A stretch of 64,000 nucleotides of DNA from Kitagawia praeruptora. Its lineage: Eukaryota; Streptophyta; Magnoliopsida; Apiales; Apiaceae. The stretch covers positions 124,618,001 through 124,682,000 of the forward strand of contig CM075350.1 in the NCBI GenBank assembly GCA_037693485.1, read 5' to 3'. Made by a program: the position numbers and the translations under genes. This document shows positions 56,952-64,000 of the stretch, one piece after another (position 1 is the stretch's first letter; the number at the start of each line of letters is the position of its first letter). The notes beneath the pieces are model-generated. The model was not told where the DNA came from and searched no databases. It was given only the letters and a program-made list of their open reading frames with translations.

Positions 56952-58332
56952 TTTGTTATGATCAACTTGTTTTTCTTTTATCTCTGTTTTATGCATAAAA
57001 TGTATGGATTTATATGGATAAATGCATGATATGTGTAACCTGTTTTATTTGTGCTTTTAAATTAAAAATATCAGGGATACGACTGTTGAACCTAGTTCTT
57101 CATTATAAGTCTAATTATATTAAAGAACTCGGGGGGTAGTAGATATACATCGGTTAACGGAAGGATAGTTTAACTTAAAAATGGATAAAATTTTAAAGCA
57201 TATGGATTATATGTTAATGGATGGAAGCATATGGATTATATGTTAATGGATGGAAGCATATGGATTATATGTTAATGGATGGAAGCATACGGATTATATG
57301 TCTATGGATGGAAAACATATGGAATGTATGTTAATGGATTACACGGGTTATATAAATATGAATTATATGAATACATGGATGGAAATGCACAGGGATTACG
57401 TGCACATGGGTTGGAATATGTATGGCTCATGCATGAAAAGGGATGGACCCCATGGTAGGAAGGTTCTAGGGTAACTAGGATCACGAGGTTCTCGTGTGGG
57501 GGGGTTCGATCGCTCAAACCTTGAACTACCGTGTAGTTAGTATGGTGGATAACGGATCTCAAGATAACCTCACCACGACCCCAGGGAATTTGGGCGAGTA
57601 AGGCCTAATCTTTGAACAGTAGGAATGACTGGGAAGATTGGTCTCACAAGGAAATTGTGTAGAAGTTAAGGATGGTGGGAACCCAACATGTACCAACATC
57701 AGTCATATATTTGGGGGTACGATTGGTGGATTACCAATCAACCTTCAGTTAAGGTCTTATGGCTGATAAGGGCTAGCTACAAAATAAAGATTCAGGATGG
57801 AAATGGCAGGCCTAATGGGAAATTCACTTGGTGCACAGATCTAAAAATTTATAAGGATAGACATGATTTGTCAACCCATATTGGGAGTGTGATAGATGGA
57901 ACATCTACTGTTTCTCAGGAAGGAATATATGTCCATCTCATTAGTAAGCAGGGGTATAGTGGGTGAACCCCAAGGTTAGCAAAGGCTTAATTATTCTAAG
58001 GTGGAGCCTGGCACTGACGCCAAACGAAACAAAGTATAAGATGGACAGTTCCCCTAAACATGGCATGCGAAGTAAGGAGTACTAAGTACTAAGTTTGAAG
58101 TAGGTGTGTGCACATGTGAGCATGCAATTTAACTACACTACGGATATTTATCAAACAAATGACATGCATAAACCATAGCAAAATTCAGGGGATTAATTCC
58201 AGGATTACATCACGCGAGGCCTTCAGAGGAGCCCGCACCCTCAAAGTAATTAGTTCACAGCAATACATGCCAGCAAAAGAAAAAGTTCACGAAACTTATT
58301 TAATAAAGGAAATTCTTGGAGATACGAGCAAG
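56952..58332. repeat. Spacer of the alpha 3' half, plus sense
   Basis: Inverse of 34811-36191: polypurine-like aaagaactcggggggtag at about 57123, 29-bp ggatggaagcatatggattat-type repeats at 57195-57310, and noncoding DNA to the aORF stop. No gene seen. Confidence 0.8.
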
Positions 58333-60763
58333 TTACTGGGGTAACTTGGATGGGCCGACTACCTGGGTTTCGACCGAAGGAGTTAAAGCTTCCTTCTCAT
58401 GCTCTGCAGGAGGGGTATTTTTCTGAGGTTCAATCGCGGGATTTCCTTCAAAGGCTTCAGCTGTCTGTACCTCTCCTTCCGGGGCTTCGGCAGTTGGAAC
58501 CTCAGTTTGTTCAATTCCAGTAACATCTTGCATGATGGCATCACCAGGAGTTTGCACGGCTTCAACCTCCACAGGGTTGGGATTCACCTGCATAGCAGCA
58601 ACAGCCTGCTCCTCCTTGATCAACTCGATGGCATCCACTGCATCTTGGCCAAGGAGACTCCACTCCAGGTTGGGAAAGGCTTCGTACATAGAGGACATGT
58701 AATCTTTCACACCAGCCTTATAACCCGAATCATATCGCTGATCTTCTCGCTTGGAAAGAGAAACCTTATGCTTGGCAACTGAGCTTTGAAGGGATTTGAT
58801 TTTGAGGTCAAGTTTCTCCTTCTCCTTCTGGTGGGCTGCAGCTGCCTCCTCTTTCTCTTTGTTCATCTTCAGAATGACGGTATCAAGGGTCTCCCTGTCC
58901 TTCAGTAGCTTCTCTTTCTCTTGGATCAGTTTGCCTTCACTCTCGTACAACTTCCTGTTAGAATCCAAGAGTTTCTTTCTATCGTCCTGGAAAGCCTTCA
59001 ATTCTGATTGCACCCTAAACAGCTCTGTATGGACCCTGGAGTTCCCCTTCGCAGCTTCAGCAATTTGATCGCTGTGCTTCAGATACAAGAACAAGCTTTC
59101 TGCATTCATCAAAGGGACCCTGCTTGCAGCTTCTTCAAAGCTCAAACTATCCCATTCCAGGATGGACTGTATAGGAATCCTCTCTTTTATGGACTCAATG
59201 AAGGCAGTTAGTGGAGCCGGATGAACAATTTTCGGAGGACTTTGCTTTGCCTCAGTCTTAGGACGTTTGCTCCCATGAGAACCAGAGGCTCCTGATGGCT
59301 CAGGGGTATGTTGAGAGGACCTCTTCTTGGAGGAAATCATTTTTTCGGCTTGAACTGGACTGGACTTGGCAGCTGGGACAGGGGTTCTGTTGGATGAAGC
59401 ATGGGGTATGACCGATGACTTGGAGGTACCCTTGTACCCAGAGCGCTTGATGAACGATGGCACAGAGAAAGACATATCTGCACAGATAAACAGAATTATA
59501 ATTAGAATAATTGTGATTAAAAGGATACTTACAATACACAAGTCAAGCAGGTTATATGCAGACAAAGGTGTGGAGCATTTGTAATAAAAAGAAAACAGTA
59601 AACGGGAGATTTGATTGCGAAGCAAGGGTGCATGGAAAACCTGTTTCATTAGGAGTTTCGTCAGCAAGGTTTTTCTCAACAAGGGTACATGCAACCTCTA
59701 GAGACTTGGTGCTGAGTTTCTTACTGAAGCCTAAGCGGATTAATTTTTTCTTAGTTAGCAGTCTAGCACCATCACCTAGCCCTGCACTCTTCTTTAAGGC
59801 TTTACGAGCCCTTTTCAGCTCTTCATCCTCCAAATCAGTCTGAAGGGGCATGGGTGGATCATGGTTAAAGTCTTTTCTGTAACTTGGACAATCATAATAA
59901 TAGAGGAATTGCTTGTGCCAACCTGACATCCCTTGTTTATTGCCCTTTATGCATTTACCTTTGTGGATGTTCCAGGTGGTAAGGTAGTAGAAGCCAGAGG
60001 TTTTCCCAGTCTCTTTGAGTTGGTAAAAGAAACCCAACTCACGAGCGGTTAGCTTAACTTGAAACAAGGAATCGTATAAGATGTACATGCAAATAGCCAT
60101 TCGGTAGGAATTCGGGGTCAATTGTAAAGGAGCAAGTTTATAGGTGTTCAGAATGTCCACAATGAAATGATGGAGGGGTAATGATAACCCCAACCTAAAG
60201 AACTGAGCAGAGAAGACAGCACATGGAATCACTTGGTCGGGCTCAAAGTTAGAGAAGTCATGACATCTCTCTTCAGGTTGGGGTACGACAAGTGAACACC
60301 CGGGGTTACAGGCTTCGAGGAGGTTCTCTAGTTTTTGGGCAGTCATAGAGGTTCGAGTATTGGCACATGAAAGCTGGGGGGTGGTAGCATTCAAGACTTT
60401 GACAAGGGTGGCTTCATCCTGGTTTTCACTATTTTCTGACTGGTCATTGAAGGGTACGGCTGTTGGAGATAAATGTCCCAATGAATGGATTTCCTCCTCA
60501 GATTCCGGAGAATCAGAACTGACAGGGGTAGGTGTAAACGGTGAAGAGTCAAAAGGGTAGGTTTTAACTGATATTTGAGCGGTAGTGGGGTCAAGGATTT
60601 TGACTTTGGAGCGGGTACGGCCACTCACAGTAGCAGTCATAGGGGGAAACCTGGATATGGGACTGGGAGAGGAGAATGAGTCAGCTTCAGAGGCTGCTGC
60701 CATTTGAGGAACCTCTCTGGTGACAGAATTTTTTGATCCGTCAGACATGGATTGACTCGACAT
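58333..60763 (-). CDS. aORF of the alpha 3' half, intact, 755 aa
   Basis: The only complete family C aORF here: exon 1 60763-59641, phase-1 intron 59640-59478 (gttttc/tgtgcag), exon 2 59477-58333, 756 codons with the stop. Layout: Ser/Thr/Pro-rich residues 1-140; a conserved domain at about 150-330 with LTPNSYRMAICMYILY and WHKQFLYYY, resembling Pfam PF04195; Lys-rich 330-374; a basic, possibly nuclear-targeting SKKRSSQH/KRPKTEAK region at 425-460; a coiled coil from about 535 to 620; the motif RYDSGYKAGVKDYM; an acidic tail. It is antisense to the plus-sense parts of alpha and matches the frameshifted copy in C at nearly every position. Function unknown. The ATG follows the leader-intron acceptor at once. 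Confidence 0.88.
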
Positions 60764-62246
60764 CTGCACAAAGAAAAGCAGAGTGAGTTCCAAGCCCCAT
60801 AGCTTAATTCTTAAAGGGGGGCAATTTCCACATCAAGAGAAGAATAGTGGAGATGTATTGATTAAAGGGGTTCAGGGATACGAACCCCCCCAATTCAATC
60901 ATGTTCACTCTTCTGCTCTTTGGGTTTCGATGGAGGGAATGGGTTGAGGGTGTTCAAATTCGTCCAAGGGTTTCATGTGAAGAATTCTATAAAGAATAGG
61001 TGGGACATTACTTCAAACAGGGTTTGTGTATATACAACCCAGGACTAAGTGAAAGGGGCTACGAGTATAGGCACCCTAAACTAATAAATCCAGGGCTGAG
61101 CTCAACGAATTATAACCCATGAACAAGGAAGTTGGAGTAGGGGAAACGCGAAAGGAAATTCATTGACATCGCAGGAACATGAGTAAAACATCACTTAACG
61201 AATATGAGTAAAGTGCACAATTGGAGAACAGGTGTATGAAAACAAGCATGTGTATGTGGAAATATGAACAGGCAGATGGAATATTATTATCAGAAGTAAA
61301 CAGATCTACTCAATTAGGAAAACAAACACGGCATGCATACACCAATCATACAGAACGTCATCTAAAGAACAGTGTTCAACACGAGGAAAGGGCAAGGAAA
61401 TAGTTGGGACGGACTATCAAACATCGACAGATGCAAATACAAGGGTGGGGTGAACATATGTGTGCATCGGTGTACATAAAAATCAGTAGACACCAAGTAA
61501 TACGAGAAATAATGGAAGGATAAGAACAGAAAAGTACCTCTGAATTGGAGAAAGCAACCGGAAAATTGGAGTTCTCGCCGGGATTGAGTCTGGAAGGCGA
61601 ATCGCTTGGGAGTAGAGAAAAAAGGGTTTATTTCTTTGAGAAAGAGATGAAAGGGGCGAAGGCATAACAGGAAGTGTATATATAATGGTCTGGGGATATG
61701 AACCGTTGTTACACGTGTTTTAACACACATAGGCCTATGTGCGGGATTGAAGGTTGAAGATAATTATAAACAAGGTTTTTAGAAATATAAGGGTTTTGAA
61801 TTTGGACGGGTAAAAGGCTTAGTGCATTAGATTTTATGGAAAAACGGAGTGGTTATATGGAAATTAAATTTTAGGATATTCGAGTTTTTATGGGATTTGA
61901 AGTCTGATTAACTGGAGTTCGAGTGGGACTTTTGTTGTTTTCAGGTTTATCGTTTAAGAAGAGTGTTTAAATGTGATATTTAGAGGAAAAATGAGAATAT
62001 ACACGGGAGTCTGCGGTCTAAGGGGGTTCGATGGGGGTAACCCAGGGGGAAGACATGTGAACCCCAGAATGTGAATTTTTGGGGGCGCGATTGTTACCGC
62101 AAAAGTTTCATGGTTGACTCCCTTGTTTCCTACAATGAGTACGCTCACGTAGGCTTAGGGGTTCATGTGGAATGAAAGTGTGGCTAGGGTGTGAATAACG
62201 TTAGGTTCCTTTTGCATTTAAATGACTACAAGGAACCGGGGGTAGT
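60764..62246 (-). promoter_or_regulatory. Promoter and leader intron of the alpha 3' aORF, plus polypurine tract
   Basis: Mirror of 30898-32380: leader intron from about 61538 to 60764, TATA tatatata at about 61675-61683 read on the minus strand, then noncoding DNA to the 3' polypurine tract aaggaaccgggggtagt (62230-62246). No other gene. Confidence 0.65.
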
Positions 62247-63154
62247 TGTTGTGCCTAAAATTCGCCTTGGGCTTGGTTTAAGGCCCATTAAGGTTACGGG
62301 TTCGAATAATCGGGATATGAAAGGATAGGGTGGGCTACGTACAGATGTTTTGGCCCACTATGCCTTAGGAATAGACTGAAAATAAGGATTCTGATAGTTG
62401 GTTTGGGATATGTTCATGTAGGGGTGTAAGTATGTGAACCCTGGATAAGGGTAGTGCTGTGCTGAAGCTGGATAGGGGTTCAACTGGGTGGCAGGCGATC
62501 GAGCAGGGGTTCAACCGCGTGAACCCTGACAGTTCCCAGAAATTGCACCAGCAGTAGCGGGGCTCCTTAAAACACGGAAAAACGGATGAGGGACGTCCTA
62601 ACAACCCAGAAGATAACTCCTAAACGATAGGAACGGTATATCAGGAGTGGTTATCATGGATCAACATCATATATACATGGAATATGTATATATGCGTGTA
62701 TATATATATATATATATGAGAAAAAATATGGATTAATCATGGAATAACGGCTGGATAATCATGGGAGGATGGATAAACAATCAGAGGAGGTCTGGTATGC
62801 GGGATGAGGCTCATCAAATAGGGGAGGATAATCATAAAGAACTACATGAGGACTTGATCTCTTATAAATATAAGAGTATGTAGGCAATTTGCAAGATTGG
62901 ATACACATATACATCTCTAACATTTGCTCCTAGCTGCTGGGTTTTGATTGAATAGGACATATTCGATCAATACAGCTTGGAGTACTTGCAAATACAGTCC
63001 ATTAAATCACTCTTCCACCTCTCGAACTAGGGTTCATGAAACTAGGGTTTTTTGGGCTTGTAAAATCGATTTATTTAATCATTATTATTGGTTTTTCTTG
63101 GATTATTCTTGTAATTCTCTTATTGAAGTGTTGTACCATTTTTCCCTCACAACA
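62247..63154 (+). repeat. LTR B5 (3' LTR of alpha)
   Basis: 908 bp; the two extra bases are in a (TA)n run near 62700. Followed by the target duplication ggttt at 63155-63159. Confidence 0.95.
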
Positions 63155-63604
63155 GGTTTTAATGTTAATAGTTCCGGGCATTAGTTGAGTCTATTTTAAT
63201 TAGCTTTTCTTACTAGATAGTTTATCTTGTTGGTCTTTTTTTGTAGCTATGAACCTTAGAGCTCTGCTCTGATACTACATAGAGAGCCCACAGCCCACAG
63301 GCCACAGCCCTCCCATTTCTCACCTGCCTTCTCTGATACTACATAGAGAGCCCACATGCCACAGCCCTCCCATTTCTCACCAATGACTTTATTCAAAGAA
63401 GGAAATCAATAACAAGAAGGAAATGAACTACAAGATTCCACCAACTAGGGAATAGAAGGCAGGTATGAGATAACATTGCAACATAACAAATAACAAGTAG
63501 ACAGTCGATCATCATCGCCACAACTTTCATCCCTATTTTTATTGAAAAAACAAATCGAACAAAAAAAACTTAGCAGCAACAGAAGACAAACATCTTTGAC
63601 GAAT
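63155..63604. other. Downstream flank of UGT copy 3
   Basis: Begins with the right target duplication of alpha. A tandem duplication of about 70 bp (ctctgatactacatagagagcccaca...ccctcccatttctcacc) lies at 63268-63383. The word gctctgatactaca is close to the complement of the copia-type primer-binding site tggtatcagagc, so a relic is possible. From about 63385 it resembles the downstream flanks of UGT copies 1 and 2. No gene. Confidence 0.5.
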
Positions 63605-64000
63605 TCAGGCTTTTAGGTACTTGATCAAGCTTTTAAAATTCTTATATGAAGAACCACCTTCATTTACACTCTTTTTAGCATCCTCCATCAGCTTCAATGC
63701 ATTTGTCTTAATTCCATCATCATTTAACAGACTATGAATCTTGGTCTTGATCTCATGCCTAGATACCATCCCATCTTCTTCATACTTAAGTGATAAACCA
63801 ACTTTCCACATGTCACAAATATAACTCTTATTATGAAACTGATCCCAAATGTAAGGCCAGCACAAAAAAGGTACCCCAAAGCTCAGTCCCTCCATTGTTG
63901 AGTTCCATCCGCAATGAGAAAAGAAACAATAAACTGAAGTATGCGCAAGAACCTTTTCTTGAGGTGCCCAATCAACAATCTTTCCTCGACTAGCTGTTCT
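63605..64000 (-). CDS. UDP-glycosyltransferase, UGT83A1-like (copy 3), C-terminal part
   Basis: The last 131 codons and stop of a third tandem copy, cut by the window edge. The frame runs open from base 64000 (RTASRGKIVDWAPQEK), so the gene continues to the right. The PSPG box is complete, from WAPQEKVLAHTS through HCGWNS to PYIWDQ with the terminal Gln. The C-terminal helix ends KSLIKYLKA, as in copies 1 and 2. By eye it is closer to copy 1 (DQFHNKSYICDMWKVG is shared) than to copy 2. Same strand as its paralogues and once their near neighbour; about 52 kb of retrotransposons now separate it from copy 2. Whether its N-terminal half is intact cannot be seen. Confidence 0.9.
   Translation of the reverse strand, partial: RTASRGKIVDWAPQEKVLAHTSVYCFFSHCGWNSTMEGLSFGVPFLCWPYIWDQFHNKSYICDMWKVGLSLKYEEDGMVSRHEIKTKIHSLLNDDGIKTNALKLMEDAKKSVNEGGSSYKNFKSLIKYLKA

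Larger units (their letters stand above)
24131..63154 (+). mobile_element. Alpha locus: rearranged, nested Tat-lineage retrotransposon cluster
   Basis: A 39-kb block bounded by plus-sense LTRs B1 (24131-25036) and B5 (62247-63154) and by identical 5-bp flanks ggttt (24126-24130 and 63155-63159), so its outer ends look like one integration. Inside, plus-sense gag-pol stops at about 29437. A minus-sense array follows: spacer piece, LTR B2, internal region C, LTR B3 with element D inside it, and a 749-bp internal piece. At about 56921 the plus sense resumes with 36 bp of LTR end, spacer, antisense ORF and B5. B1 and B5 share a diagnostic base (gattggatac) against B2 and B3 (gattgaatac), so the inner array is a separate lineage copy. 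See the findings for the junctions. Confidence 0.85.

Overview
The window is nuclear DNA of a flowering plant, probably a eudicot. The evidence is intron-bearing plant genes (a UGT83A1-like glycosyltransferase family, an Ulp1-type protease, a CYP90-like P450 fragment) in AT-rich DNA loaded with Stowaway-like MITEs and long Ty3/gypsy LTR retrotransposons of the Tat lineage. I cannot name the species.

Host genes. A minus-strand Ulp1-like (C48) cysteine protease gene occupies about 1-3090. Its large second intron carries a plus-strand, decayed CYP90-like P450 fragment and a field of short palindromes. Three tandem minus-strand UGT83A1-like genes follow: 3927-5402, 9472-10945 and 63605 to beyond the window end. 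The first two are intact (456 aa each, one small phase-1 intron). The third is cut by the window edge. The gap between copies 2 and 3 is about 53 kb and is almost entirely transposon. A hAT-like nonautonomous element with a 175-bp tandem array and two Stowaway-like MITEs lie between genes 1 and 2.

Retrotransposons. R1 (11091-21025, minus sense, 399-bp LTRs differing at 2 sites, TSD ctagt) has an open 1828-codon gag-pol. A second locus, called alpha here (24131-63154, TSD ggttt), begins and ends with plus-sense 906/908-bp LTRs. Its middle is an inverted LTR-internal-LTR array of the same family (element C, LTRs B2 and B3). A 12.65-kb minus-sense element D (43115-55764, 865-bp LTRs, TSD ataac) is inserted in B3. 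The order of events is: alpha-family elements, then insertion of D into B3. The inverted array lacks canonical insertion ends, and its junctions show short homologies.

Shared design. Every element carries gag, protease, reverse transcriptase, two RNase H-like domains and integrase. An additional ORF (aORF) lies between pol and the 3' LTR on the opposite strand. It has its own TATA box, a leader intron and internal introns. Sense transcription from the LTR and antisense transcription of the aORF therefore converge. Families C and D share the primer-binding site and a G6-type polypurine motif that recurs inside the element. R1 looks the most likely to be autonomous. Alpha, C and D gag-pol all have lesions, while the aORFs of D and of the alpha 3' half are intact.
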